56,035 nucleotides of DNA from Mycobacterium kyogaense. GTDB lineage: Bacteria; Actinomycetota; Actinomycetes; Mycobacteriales; Mycobacteriaceae. The position numbers and the translations under genes were made by a program. The stretch is from assembly GCF_003254575.1 (NCBI RefSeq), contig NZ_QJUA01000037.1, positions 1 to 56,035 of the forward strand, given 5' to 3'. Positions 34,289 through 43,126 of this stretch are shown in pieces (the first letter of the stretch is position 1; every line of letters starts with the position of its first letter). The notes below the pieces were generated by a model, which was not told the DNA's origin, did not search any database, and saw nothing but the letters and a program-made list of their open reading frames with translations.

Positions 34289-35062
34289 GTGCCTTCTGCT
34301 CTGAATTCCGATGTCCTGCGCTCTGCACTCGACGGCACCGTGTGGCGCCGCGTCGACGTCGTGGAGGAGACAGGGTCGACAAATGCCGATCTGGTCGCCC
34401 GCGCTGCCGACGGTGACGACATCGCCGGGGCGGTGCTCCTGGCCGAACACCAGTCCGAGGGCCGCGGCCGGCACGGGCGCCGGTGGTCTGCTCCCCCGCG
34501 CACTCAGATCTCGGTGTCCGTCGGCGTCGACACGACGGGTGTCGCGCCTGAGCGTTGGGGTTGGCTGCCGCTCCTGACGGGTCTTTCCGTCGCGCAGACG
34601 GTGCAGTCTCTCGGCGTCGATGCGACGGTGAAGTGGCCCAATGACGTTCTCGTCGGCAGCGGAAAGCTGGCCGGCATCCTCGCCGAGGTCGCGGCTCCCG
34701 TCGTCGTTGTGGGCGTCGGGCTCAACGTCGGCTTCGACGCGAGCGACCTACCCGACCCGAATGCCTTGTCGCTGACGATGCTCGGCCACGCCGTGGACCG
34801 CACCGAACTCGCGGCCGCGCTTCTGCGCACTCTCAGTGAGCGGGTCGAGCAGTGGCGCGCGGCAGATGCCACGCTGGCGGCCGACTATCGCGCGATCAGC
34901 TCGACGATCGGTACGCGGGTGCGTGCCCTGCTGCCCGGGGGCGACGAGATCACTGGTGTCGCAACCGCTGTGGACGACGGCGGGCGGCTGGTCATCGACA
35001 GCGACGGAACGCCGGTGACAGTGTCGGCGGGCGATATCACCCATCTGCGCCCGGCCCACTAG
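34289..35062 (+). CDS. birA: Biotin-[acetyl-CoA carboxylase] ligase
   Basis: 257 residues; biotinylates acyl-CoA carboxylase BCCP domains via biotinyl-AMP. It has EETGSTNADL, the adenylate loop EGRGRHGRRWSAP, VKWPNDVLVGSGKLAGIL and a C-terminal SH3-like domain (ITGVATAVDDGGRLVID). There is no N-terminal helix-turn-helix, so it is a monofunctional ligase as in other mycobacteria. The GTG lies six bases after a TAGGGT -10 element (leaderless). Unlike M. tuberculosis, birA here is separated from the PH-domain gene by more than 10 kb. Confidence 0.96.
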   Translation: MPSALNSDVLRSALDGTVWRRVDVVEETGSTNADLVARAADGDDIAGAVLLAEHQSEGRGRHGRRWSAPPRTQISVSVGVDTTGVAPERWGWLPLLTGLSVAQTVQSLGVDATVKWPNDVLVGSGKLAGILAEVAAPVVVVGVGLNVGFDASDLPDPNALSLTMLGHAVDRTELAAALLRTLSERVEQWRAADATLAADYRAISSTIGTRVRALLPGGDEITGVATAVDDGGRLVIDSDGTPVTVSAGDITHLRPAH

Positions 35063-35070
35063 CAGCGGCT

Positions 35071-35133
35071 CCGCGAGAGTGCCTCAGCGGTTGTTCCCGA
35101 CGATTCGGGACTACCGTGAGTGCACTCCCGCGG
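35071..35133. terminator. Long imperfect palindrome between birA and fadE25
   Basis: A 63-bp near-palindrome fills the gap between these convergent genes. The outer arms CCGCGAGAGTGC and GCACTCCCGCGG differ at one base, the middle parts pair with one bulge, and the core is TCCCGA-CGAT-TCGGGA. It probably acts as a bidirectional terminator. Confidence 0.65.
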
Positions 35134-35141
35134 CTACCGAA

Positions 35142-36311
35142 TCACTTCAGCAGTGCCCGGCTCATCACGACGCGCTGAATCTGGTTGGTGCCCTCGTAGA
35201 TCTGCGTGATCTTGGCGTCGCGCATCATGCGCTCGACCGGGAAGTCGACGGTGTAGCCGGCCCCGCCGAACAGCTGCACGGCATCGGTGGTGACTTCCAT
35301 CGCGACGTCAGAGGCCAGGCACTTCGACGCCGCGGAGATGAACCCGAGGTTGCCTTCGCCACGCTCGGCCCGGGCGGCTGCGCTGTACACCATCAGCCGG
35401 GCTGCCTCGACCTTCATGGCCATGTCGGCGAGCATGAACTGGACGGCCTGGAAGTCCGAGATGCTCTTGCCGAACTGCTTGCGGTCCTTGGTGTATTCGA
35501 TCGCCGCATCGAGTGCGCCCTGGGCGATACCGACGGCTTGCGCACCGATGGTCGGGCGCGTGTGGTCCAGCGTCGCGAGTGCGGTCTTGAAGCCGGTGCC
35601 CGGCTCGCCGATGATCCGGTCGCCGGGGATACGGCAGTTCTCGAAGTACAACTCGGTGGTCGGCGAGCCCTTGATGCCGAGCTTGCGCTCCTTGGGCCCG
35701 ATCGAGAAGCCCTCGTCGTCGATGTGGACCATGAACGCCGAGATGCCGTTGGCACCCTTGTCGGGGTCGGTGACGGCCATGACGGTGTACCAGGCGGACT
35801 TACCGCCGTTGGTGATCCAGCACTTGGCGCCGTTGAGAATCCAGTCGTCGCCGTCGGCCTTGGCGCGGGTCCGCATGGCGGCCGCATCGCTGCCCGCTTC
35901 CCGCTCGGACAGCGCGTAGGAGGCCATCGCCTCGCCGGAGGCGAGTGAAGGCAGCACCTTCTTCTTCAGCTCGTCGGATCCCCGCAGGATCAGACCCATC
36001 GTGCCGAGCTTGTTGACGGCCGGGATCAGCGAGGCCGATGCGTCGACGCGCGCCACCTCTTCGATGACGATGCACGCGGCCACCGAGTCAGCGCCCTGCC
36101 CGTCGTATTCCTCGGGCACGTGCACGGCGTTGAAGCCGTTGGCCACCAGCGCGTCGAGCGCTTCTTGAGGGAACCGAGCGTTTTCGTCGACGTCCGCCGC
36201 GTACGGCGCGATCTCTTTCTCCGCCAGTGCGCGGATCGCCTGGCGCAGCTCTTGGTGCTCCTCCGGCAACTGGAAAAGATCGAACGAGGGATTTCCGCCC
36301 CAACCAGCCAT
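35142..36311 (-). CDS. fadE25: Acyl-CoA dehydrogenase FadE25
   Basis: 389 residues, the same length as M. tuberculosis FadE25. FAD-linked alpha,beta-dehydrogenation of acyl-CoA thioesters. Signatures are YALSEREAGSDAAAMRT, KCWITNGG, LDHTRPTIGAQAVGIAQGALD and the closing QLFGGAGYTVDFPVERMMRDAK then YEGTNQIQRVVMSR. AAGGAG precedes three consecutive ATGs; the third, at 36311, has the best spacing and matches the family N-terminus MAGWGGNPSFDLF. Confidence 0.95.
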   Translation of the reverse strand: MAGWGGNPSFDLFQLPEEHQELRQAIRALAEKEIAPYAADVDENARFPQEALDALVANGFNAVHVPEEYDGQGADSVAACIVIEEVARVDASASLIPAVNKLGTMGLILRGSDELKKKVLPSLASGEAMASYALSEREAGSDAAAMRTRAKADGDDWILNGAKCWITNGGKSAWYTVMAVTDPDKGANGISAFMVHIDDEGFSIGPKERKLGIKGSPTTELYFENCRIPGDRIIGEPGTGFKTALATLDHTRPTIGAQAVGIAQGALDAAIEYTKDRKQFGKSISDFQAVQFMLADMAMKVEAARLMVYSAAARAERGEGNLGFISAASKCLASDVAMEVTTDAVQLFGGAGYTVDFPVERMMRDAKITQIYEGTNQIQRVVMSRALLK

Positions 36312-36445
36312 CATCATCTCCTTGCTACTCGCCGGTAACTTTACCGTGCTCGCGCCTCGGCGCGAAGTCCGCATGCCCGCGCTCTCAGCCGAACCTCAGC
36401 ACTAGACGTGGTTAATTCACAAGTTGCCTGGCTACTCTCCGCAAC

Positions 36446-36637
36446 ATGCAGGTCTACATCGATGGTTCGGCATTCCGGCGTACCGCCCACTGCGAGTGCG
36501 GCTGGAACGGTTCCCGCCATGTTCTGCGCGCCTCCGCGGTCGTTGACGCGGGCATGCACGCGGCCCAGACGGGCCACATCCAGGTTGCCGCGCCCGTACA
36601 GAGCGCCGAGCCTGTCGTCGTACTCCGCGCGTCCTGA
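36446..36637 (+). CDS. Small Cys/His protein, unknown
   Basis: 63 residues. The sequence HCECGWNGSRHVLRASAVVDAGMHAAQTGH suggests a small zinc-binding fold (Cys-x-Cys and spaced histidines). A TACTCT -10 element (36433-36438) ends seven bases before the ATG, so the message is probably leaderless, which strongly supports a real gene despite its size. Codon third positions are G+C-rich. It is divergent from fadE25. Function unknown. Confidence 0.65.
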   Translation: MQVYIDGSAFRRTAHCECGWNGSRHVLRASAVVDAGMHAAQTGHIQVAAPVQSAEPVVVLRAS

Positions 36638-36877
36638 TCCGACCCCACCTGCGGCTCGTGTGACGAAAGTCACACCGCCATTTATCCCGCTCAAAATCAG
36701 GCTCTACGAGCATGCCCGTTCGAGTTTGCTAAGCAAAACAATGCTTCACGAACTGACGGCAACGTCAGCAAACCCCTGAAACGCTTCCGCGGAGAGTCCA
36801 GCACCCACTTTTCTCGTCCCTCCCCCCGTTGGGCGAAGATCCGCCGAATAGCCGTGCCTGCAGGCTTGCGCTCAGGT

Positions 36878-36897
36878 CCTGGTGCTGCTTCACCAGG
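36878..36897 (-). terminator. Weak hairpin downstream of purE
   Basis: CCTGGTG and CACCAGG pair around a 6-nt loop, 38 bp after the purE stop. The surrounding gap (36638-36934) also contains CTGACG-GCAA-CGTCAG at about 36755-36770, possibly the terminator of the small rightward gene. No other feature is seen in the gap. Confidence 0.4.
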
Positions 36898-36934
36898 GCG
36901 AGACGCCGAGCGCATGACGTCTCAAGTGGCCCGA

Positions 36935-37435
36935 CTACTCCCCCAGTAGCTTTCGCCGCAGCGCCTCGTCCTTTTCCAGCACCATCTGCTCGAGCCCGGC
37001 CTGGAACGCCGACATCCGCTGCTGCAGGGCGGGATCGGACGCACCGAGGATGCGAACGGCCAGCAGGCCGGCGTTACGCGCGCCACCGATCGAGACCGTC
37101 GCGACCGGCACACCGGCGGGCATCTGCACGATCGACAGCAGCGAGTCCATGCCGTCGAGTCGGGCCAGCGGTACGGGCACCCCGATCACCGGCAGCGGCG
37201 TCGCCGAGGCGACCATGCCCGGCAGGTGCGCCGCGCCGCCGGCCCCGGCGATGATCACCTCGAGGCCGCGCCCGGCGGCTTCCTGGGCGTAGGTCAGCAT
37301 CCGCGCGGGCGTGCGGTGCGCGGAGACCACGCCGACCTCGAACGGCACCTCGAATTCCGCGAGCGCGTCGGCCGCGTCCGACATCACCGGCCAGTCGCTG
37401 TCGCTGCCCATGATCAAGCCCACCCGAGGTGTCAT
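36935..37435 (-). CDS. purE: N5-carboxyaminoimidazole ribonucleotide mutase
   Basis: 166 residues; class I PurE, moving the carboxylate of N5-CAIR to C4 in purine synthesis. It contains GLIMGSDSDWPVM, VVSAHRTPARM and AGAGGAAHLPGMVAS. The ATG overlaps the purK stop (ATGA), so purK-purE is a coupled leftward operon. A long open frame upstream of this ATG lies inside purK and is not used. Confidence 0.97.
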   Translation of the reverse strand: MTPRVGLIMGSDSDWPVMSDAADALAEFEVPFEVGVVSAHRTPARMLTYAQEAAGRGLEVIIAGAGGAAHLPGMVASATPLPVIGVPVPLARLDGMDSLLSIVQMPAGVPVATVSIGGARNAGLLAVRILGASDPALQQRMSAFQAGLEQMVLEKDEALRRKLLGE

Positions 37436-38622
37436 GCGTGAGGGTCCCATCCGTCGGTCCATTCGGCGTGCGAGAGCCAGTGTGCCGCCCGCTCTGCGCG
37501 CTCGCGCAGGGACTCCCAGTCGTCGCCGACGATGTTGACGTGCCCGATCTTGCGGCCGGGTCGCTCTTCCTTGCCGTAGAGGTGCACTTTGGCGTCGGGC
37601 ATCCGCGCGCACAGGTGGTGCACGCGTTCGTCCATCGACATCTCCGGCAGCTCGGGTGCCCCGATCACGTTGCCCATCACGGTGTACGGAGTCAGGGGCG
37701 AGGTGTCGCCGAGCGGGTAGTCCAGCACCGCCCGGATGTGCTGCTCGAACTGGGACGTGCGGGCACCGTCCATGGTCCAGTGCCCGGAGTTGTGCGGACG
37801 CATCGCGAGCTCGTTGACCAGCAGCGAACCGTTCTCAGTTTCGAACAACTCGACGGCCATCACCCCGACCACCCCGAGCTCGGATGCCAGGCCCAACGCC
37901 AATTCCGTTGCCGCAGTGCCCAAGTCGCCAAGGGACGGAGCCGGTGCGATCACCGTGACGCAGATCCCGTCTTCCTGCACGGTCTCCACCACCGGCCACG
38001 CCGCGCCCTGCCCGAATGGGGAGCGAGCCACCAGGGCCGCCAGCTCGCGGCGCATCGCAACCTTCTCCTCGACCATCACCGGCACGCCGTCGGCGAGGTA
38101 GCGGCCGACGATCTCGCGGGCCTCGTCGGGCGAGTCGGCCATGATGACGCCGCGGCCGTCGTAGCCGCCGCGCACGGTCTTGATGACCACGGGTCCGCCG
38201 ACCTCGATGGCGAAGGCTTCGGCTTGGCCGGTGTCGGTAACTTCGGAGAACCGCGGCACGGGCGCGCCGAGCGCGGCCAGCCGGCGCCGCATCACGAGCT
38301 TGTCCTGGGCGTGCACCAGCGCCTCGGGCGGCGGGTAGACGGCCACGCCGTCGGCGACGAGTTTCTCCAGCAGCTCGGTGGGCACGTGCTCGTGGTCGAA
38401 GGTGAGCGCGGTCGCGCCGTCGGCGACGCGGCGCAGTGCGTCGTAGTCGGTGTGGTGGCCGAGGACGACGTCGGGTGTCACCTGCGCGGCGGACTCGTCG
38501 GCGCGGACCGCGAGCACGCGCAGGGTCTGACCGAGGGCGATAGCCGCCTGATGCGTCATTCGGGCGAGCTGGCCGCCGCCGACCATGGCGACGACGGGAC
38601 GAGAAGTTGCGGTTCGTGGCAC
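37432..38622 (-). CDS. purK: N5-carboxyaminoimidazole ribonucleotide synthase
   Basis: 396-residue ATP-grasp enzyme that makes N5-CAIR from AIR, bicarbonate and ATP. It has VAMVGGGQLARMTHQAA, PVVIKTVRGGYDGRGV, VMAVELFETENGSLLVNELAMRPHNSGHWT and MGNVIG. The start is the GTG at 38622; a CACGAT hexamer seven bases upstream is a near-match to the leaderless -10 pattern seen in neighbouring genes. It is divergent from the GtrA gene. Confidence 0.97.
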   Translation of the reverse strand: MPRTATSRPVVAMVGGGQLARMTHQAAIALGQTLRVLAVRADESAAQVTPDVVLGHHTDYDALRRVADGATALTFDHEHVPTELLEKLVADGVAVYPPPEALVHAQDKLVMRRRLAALGAPVPRFSEVTDTGQAEAFAIEVGGPVVIKTVRGGYDGRGVIMADSPDEAREIVGRYLADGVPVMVEEKVAMRRELAALVARSPFGQGAAWPVVETVQEDGICVTVIAPAPSLGDLGTAATELALGLASELGVVGVMAVELFETENGSLLVNELAMRPHNSGHWTMDGARTSQFEQHIRAVLDYPLGDTSPLTPYTVMGNVIGAPELPEMSMDERVHHLCARMPDAKVHLYGKEERPGRKIGHVNIVGDDWESLRERAERAAHWLSHAEWTDGWDPHA

Positions 38623-38716
38623 GGCGTCTATCGTGTCATGACGTGGGCCACAGGGTTGACCTGCGGTTACTCGGCGCTTGGGTGTTTGACGGGAAGGTTA
38701 CGTAGACTCGCACCTT

Positions 38717-39328
38717 GTGTCCTTTGCCGATGCGACGATCAAGCGTCTCCCTGGGCCGCTCCGTCCCTACGCCGAGCGGCACCACGAGCTGATCAAGTTC
38801 GCCATCGTCGGTGCGACGACGTTCGTCATCGACTCCGCGATCTTCTTCACGCTCAAGTTGACCGTTCTGGAGCCCAAGCCGGTGACGGCGAAGATCATCG
38901 CCGGCATCGTCGCGGTGATCGCCTCCTACATCCTCAATCGGGAGTGGAGCTTCCGCGACCGCGGTGGCCGCGAAAAGCACCACGAGGCTCTGCTGTTCTT
39001 CGGGGTCAGCGGTGTGGGTGTGGTGCTGAGCATGGCTCCGCTGTGGTTCTCGAGCTACGTGCTGATGCTGCGTGTGCCGATGGTCTCGCTGTTCACCGAG
39101 AACATCGCGGACTTCGTGTCGGCTTACATCATCGGCAACCTGCTGCAGATGGCCTTCCGCTTCTGGGCGTTCCGCCGGTTCGTCTTCCCCGACGAGTTCG
39201 GGCGGAATCCGGAGAAGGCCCTGGAGTCGACGCTGACCGGCGGCGGGATCGCCGAGTCGCTCGAGGACGAGTACGAGCTGCGGCACCCCTGCACGAACGC
39301 CGCGAAGCGGTCGTCGAAGGCCCCTTAG
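38717..39328 (+). CDS. GtrA-family membrane protein
   Basis: 203 residues with four membrane helices (about 26-48, 58-76, 92-116, 128-150). The GtrA signatures NREWSF and FRFWAFRRFVF are present, with a hydrophilic C-terminal tail. GtrA proteins are thought to flip or present polyprenyl-phosphate-linked sugars at the membrane. The GTG lies eight bases after TAGACT (leaderless). The stop overlaps the convergent FAD-enzyme stop by four bases. It marks the left edge of the surface-glycan region. Confidence 0.92.
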   Translation: MSFADATIKRLPGPLRPYAERHHELIKFAIVGATTFVIDSAIFFTLKLTVLEPKPVTAKIIAGIVAVIASYILNREWSFRDRGGREKHHEALLFFGVSGVGVVLSMAPLWFSSYVLMLRVPMVSLFTENIADFVSAYIIGNLLQMAFRFWAFRRFVFPDEFGRNPEKALESTLTGGGIAESLEDEYELRHPCTNAAKRSSKAP

Positions 39329-40713
39329 CGGCGCAGCCCCTGCTCGTGGTAGCTCAGCTCGGTGTTGACCTGCCACGGATCGACGTTCTCCCCGAAGCTC
39401 TTGCCGACGCTGCGGATCGCGCTGAGCATCGCGTGGTCCTGGTTGTCGTAGTGGTGCATGCCGTTGCGTCCGATCGGGTGCAGCGACGGGTAGTGCTCGC
39501 GTAGGTAGTCGCGGATGCGTACGACGCTGCGGTCGCGGATCGGGTCGTGGATCGGGTAGGCGAATTTCATCCGGGAGATCATGACTTTCTCGACCTCCGG
39601 TTTGGCGAAGCCGAGCTGTTGCAGATCGTTTTCCACGATGGCGCTGAGGCTGTGCGCGTCGGCCAGCCACAGATCCTGGTCGGGCAGCAGGAAGTACTCG
39701 AATCCGAGGAACGTGCCGTTCCAGCCTTTGGGGACGAGGTGTTGAGACCACCGACGATAGTTCTGGATTCGGCCGGCGTGAAAGTTCGCCCCGGGGGTGT
39801 ACACCCAGTTGTAGGGGATGTCGTAGTTCTTGCTCAATGCGACCGCGACGGTGATCAGGGAGCGGTGCCGCAGGTTGTCGGCGACGGATTGGATGTACTT
39901 CGGCGGGGCGGGACGCAGCGCGTTGACGAGTGTTCGCAACGGCATGCTGGCGAACACCGCATCGCCGGTGTGGACGTCGCCGCGCTCGGTCGTCAGCGTC
40001 CACGTGCCGTTCTTGTAGTTGGCGCGGGTCACCATCGCGTTGCACTCGATGGTCGCCCCGGCGGCACGGAGCTTGTCCGCCGCGGCATCCCACACCTGCC
40101 CGGGCCCGTGGCGGGGGTAGCGGAAGACATCCTGGTCGGCGAGACTCGCGTCGGAGGACAACCGCCAACCGATCGGTTTGATCCGCTGGTTGGCCCAATC
40201 ACTGGCGATGTTCTCGGGGTCGGCGAGCCAGGTCTTGCGCACGTAGCCGTCGAAGAACAGCTCATACCAGCGACGGCCGAACTCCGTGCGGCCCCACTCC
40301 TTGAAATTGGACTGCCGCGGCTCGATGCGGGTCTGGCGCCGCAGCCGCGCCCAGGCATAGCTCCCGGCGCCGTAGACGCCGTCCCGGAGACCGAGTTGGC
40401 GGACCAGATCTCGCCCCATCAGCGGGTAACGGACGAAGCGATTGTGCACCAGCATGGCCGAACTGCGGGGCACCACCAGCCACTGATCTTCCGGTAGCAG
40501 GGAACGCCAGATCTCGGAGACTTCCTCGCTGCGGGTGAAGAAGCGATGGCCGCCGGGGTCCACCCGAAAGTCGCCGTCGCCTTCGGTGCGGGCCAGACCA
40601 CCGACGCCGCTGGAGGATTCGAGGATCGTGGGTGTGACACCCCGTCTGATGAGTTCCAGTCCGGCAGACAGACCTGCCGGCCCGGCGCCGATGATCAGCG
40701 GTCGTCTCGTCAT
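39325..40713 (-). CDS. UGM-like FAD-dependent oxidoreductase
   Basis: 462 residues. The N-terminal FAD Rossmann motif is PLIIGAGPAGLSAGLELIRRG, then GGLARTEGDGDFRVDPGGHRFF, the substrate-side FFDGYVRKTWLADPENIASDW, and a C-terminal HPIGRNGMHHYDNQDHAML. The GGHRFF and GYxRKxW elements recall UDP-galactopyranose mutase and protoporphyrinogen-oxidase-like flavoproteins found in glycan clusters. It starts two bases after the stop of the cis-prenyltransferase-like gene, so the two probably work together. It could modify a sugar nucleotide, a lipid-linked sugar or an isoprenoid; the sequence does not decide. Confidence 0.85.
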   Translation of the reverse strand: MTRRPLIIGAGPAGLSAGLELIRRGVTPTILESSSGVGGLARTEGDGDFRVDPGGHRFFTRSEEVSEIWRSLLPEDQWLVVPRSSAMLVHNRFVRYPLMGRDLVRQLGLRDGVYGAGSYAWARLRRQTRIEPRQSNFKEWGRTEFGRRWYELFFDGYVRKTWLADPENIASDWANQRIKPIGWRLSSDASLADQDVFRYPRHGPGQVWDAAADKLRAAGATIECNAMVTRANYKNGTWTLTTERGDVHTGDAVFASMPLRTLVNALRPAPPKYIQSVADNLRHRSLITVAVALSKNYDIPYNWVYTPGANFHAGRIQNYRRWSQHLVPKGWNGTFLGFEYFLLPDQDLWLADAHSLSAIVENDLQQLGFAKPEVEKVMISRMKFAYPIHDPIRDRSVVRIRDYLREHYPSLHPIGRNGMHHYDNQDHAMLSAIRSVGKSFGENVDPWQVNTELSYHEQGLRR

Positions 40714-40715
40714 GG

Positions 40716-41369
40716 TCAGCGCCCCCGCAGTTGCGGGACGCCGCGGTAGCGGGCGATGAGCTCGTCGATGTCGTCCATCGTGAGGTCGTTGAGCGGTGTG
40801 GTGAGGAAGTACAGCTGCGCGTATTGGCTTTGCAGCGGCAGGAATCCGCTGAGCAGCGGTTCGGCCGTGGTGCGGATGACGAGGTCGACCTCGTCGATCT
40901 CGAGGGCCGAGGCGATGTCGCTTCCGGTCTGCTCGGCACGCTGCTGGGCGTCGCGCAGTTCGTCGTAGGCGTCGTAGGCGGCGAGCATGTTGATGCGGAA
41001 CTCGGTGCCGTTCATGGCGACTTCGAGGTCGTGGGCGGCCGCAACGTAATTGTCCGGCAATGCTTTTCGATCTCCGTGCAGTCGCAGGCTGCATGTCTTG
41101 GCGTCGAACGCGGCGGGGATCAGGGTGGTCAGGAACTGCAGCGACGCCTCGTATACCGCATCGCGTTCTTCGTCGGTGCGTCCGAGGTTGGCCCGGCTGA
41201 GGTTGTAGACGGTGACGGTGCGGACGCCGTGGCCCCGCAGGTTCTGCAGGATGTCGACGACTTTGTGCGCACCCCGCCGATACGCATCGGCCAGCGTGGT
41301 GTCGTGAGCCGTGGCCCACCGGCGCAACCCATCAGGTATCAGCCCGACGTGGTTCGGCTCGTGCTCCAC
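40716..41369 (-). CDS. Divergent cis-prenyltransferase (UppS fold)
   Basis: 217 residues. The Z-prenyltransferase core is recognisable: HVGLIPDGLRRWA (canonical HVAIIMDGNGRWA), VTVYNLSRANLGRTDEER, and DLVIRTTAEPLLSGFLPLQSQYAQLYF (canonical xLIRTxGExRxSxFLxWQxxYxExxF). The catalytic Asp13 remains, but the Asn and Gly after it, the second-site Gly, Arg and Trp, and the final Glu are replaced. It is therefore a specialised paralogue, not the housekeeping decaprenyl diphosphate synthase. It starts at a GTG and is coupled to the FAD enzyme. It may make a particular lipid carrier or an unusual isoprenoid. Confidence 0.85.
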   Translation of the reverse strand: MEHEPNHVGLIPDGLRRWATAHDTTLADAYRRGAHKVVDILQNLRGHGVRTVTVYNLSRANLGRTDEERDAVYEASLQFLTTLIPAAFDAKTCSLRLHGDRKALPDNYVAAAHDLEVAMNGTEFRINMLAAYDAYDELRDAQQRAEQTGSDIASALEIDEVDLVIRTTAEPLLSGFLPLQSQYAQLYFLTTPLNDLTMDDIDELIARYRGVPQLRGR

Positions 41370-41448
41370 ACCTCCCCCAACCCCTAGAATCTCCCCCCAG
41401 CAAAGGGTAATACGGAACGCTGCGTCGCGAAACCGAACGGCGGAAATC

Positions 41449-42984
41449 TTATTCGGCGCTCTTGAGTACGGCTAGCACAGTCAGCGCCAGGATCTTGATG
41501 TCCAACAGGATCGACCAGTTCTCGATGTAGAAGTTGTCGAACTCGGCGCGGTCGGCGATCGAGGTCTGGCCGCGGAGCCCGTGCACCTGTGCCCAGCCGG
41601 TCATGCCGGCTTTGACGCGGTGCCGATCACCGTAGCGGCGGATCTGCATCTCGAAGAGTTCGACGAATTCGGGGCGTTCGGGACGCGGGCCCACCAAACT
41701 CATCTCGCCCTTGACCACGTTGAGCAGTTGCGGCAGTTCGTCCATCGAGGTCTTGCGCATGATCTTGCCGATCCAGGTGCGTCGGTCCTCGCCTTCGACA
41801 CCTCCGGGCGCCGCCCCGTCCTTGACGGTGAACGCCGCGGCCTGCGGATCGGGGGGCCGCATGCTGCGGAACTTCAGGCACTGGAACACCTTGCCGTCAC
41901 GACCGATTCGGTCCTGCCCGAAGAAGATCGGGCCCGGCGAACTCAACCGCACCAGCAGCATGAGCGTCAGGAACAGCGGCGAGATCAGCACGAGACCGAT
42001 TGCGGCACAGGACCGGTCGATGGCGTGTTTGAGCGCGAACTGGAACCCGGTCGGGTCGGCGTGCGAAAGCGTCATCAGCGGGATGCCGCCCATGTGCTCG
42101 ATGGTCGCGCCGACGCCGACGACGTCCATCATTCGGGGCACCACTCGCACCGTCATGCCGAGGTGGTGCGCGCGCTGCGCCAGTGTCGCGAGCTTCTCGT
42201 CGGACACCGCGGAGTGCGCGATGATCAATTTCTCCGCCCTGGTCTGCACGACGGCGCGTTCGAGGTTGTCGGTGGTGCCCAGGTACGGAATGCCCTCAGC
42301 CTCGATGTTGGCCGGTCTTGTGTCGTCGATGATGCCGACCGGGCGCAATCCGTAGTCCGGCACCTGGGTCATCCGGGTGATGATCTGGTGGGCGATCGGC
42401 CCGGCGCCGACAACGATCGCGGGCTTGCCGAAGCGGAACCTGCGGCGCAGGTAGCGCTGCGCCAGGGATCGACTGAAGCGAACCCCTGGAACCAGGACGG
42501 CGGCGTACATCCAGATGTGAACCATGATGTCGCTGGGGCGGATGTACTCGGGAACAACGGTGCCCGGCGTGAACGCCGGAACGGCGTACATGATGATCGC
42601 CAGTGCCAGCAGGGCAGCGACGGCGACCGAGGTCTCGACAGGTTCGAACTCGTCGAGGAATCGATCGCCCAGTTTGCGCTTGTACAGCGATCGACCGGCC
42701 ATCAATACGACCAGGAACGGGATGAACAGCCACGTATAGGGCAGGACGCCCAGCGCGTCGTTGCGGTCGAGCGTCCAGTGCCCGAACATCACCGACCAGA
42801 ACCCGGCCCACACATCCAGGGACACGGTCAGCGCAACGTAGCCGCCTTCATTGCGCAGATAGTCAGTGACGCGCTGGCGCAGGGACGCCTTGGGAAGCGT
42901 GAGCGGCGGAGCGGCGGCGCGCAGATGCGGGGTAGTCGCGCGCGAACTCGGCGCGTCTACCGATCGCTTCGTATCCAACTGCAT
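41449..42984 (-). CDS. Polyprenyl-phosphate sugar-1-phosphate transferase (first copy)
   Basis: 511 residues from the ATG at 42984 (GGGGGG seven bases upstream). Four N-terminal membrane helices and a Rossmann-like sensor region (AIVVGAGPIAHQIITRM) precede a fifth helix and the bacterial sugar transferase domain (about 315-511). That domain has FFGQDRIGRDGKVFQCLKFRSM, KTSMDELPQLLNVVKGEMSLVGPRPERPEF and KAGMTGWAQVHGLRGQTS. It starts a glycan by moving a sugar phosphate from a nucleotide sugar to a lipid carrier. The adjacent cis-prenyltransferase-like gene could relate to that carrier. The sugar is unknown. Confidence 0.92.
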   Translation of the reverse strand: MQLDTKRSVDAPSSRATTPHLRAAAPPLTLPKASLRQRVTDYLRNEGGYVALTVSLDVWAGFWSVMFGHWTLDRNDALGVLPYTWLFIPFLVVLMAGRSLYKRKLGDRFLDEFEPVETSVAVAALLALAIIMYAVPAFTPGTVVPEYIRPSDIMVHIWMYAAVLVPGVRFSRSLAQRYLRRRFRFGKPAIVVGAGPIAHQIITRMTQVPDYGLRPVGIIDDTRPANIEAEGIPYLGTTDNLERAVVQTRAEKLIIAHSAVSDEKLATLAQRAHHLGMTVRVVPRMMDVVGVGATIEHMGGIPLMTLSHADPTGFQFALKHAIDRSCAAIGLVLISPLFLTLMLLVRLSSPGPIFFGQDRIGRDGKVFQCLKFRSMRPPDPQAAAFTVKDGAAPGGVEGEDRRTWIGKIMRKTSMDELPQLLNVVKGEMSLVGPRPERPEFVELFEMQIRRYGDRHRVKAGMTGWAQVHGLRGQTSIADRAEFDNFYIENWSILLDIKILALTVLAVLKSAE

Positions 42985-43126
42985 GAGTGGGCCCCCCGGA
43001 AACACTTCTCAGGGCCCAACTCTAGGTGTGCCGAGTGTTGCTCGCAGTCAAAATGCCATTAGCGAGTGGCAATTTGCCGGACGCCCACGGTGTGCGCCGG
43101 CAGCCGGGATAGCTGACCTGCGCCGA

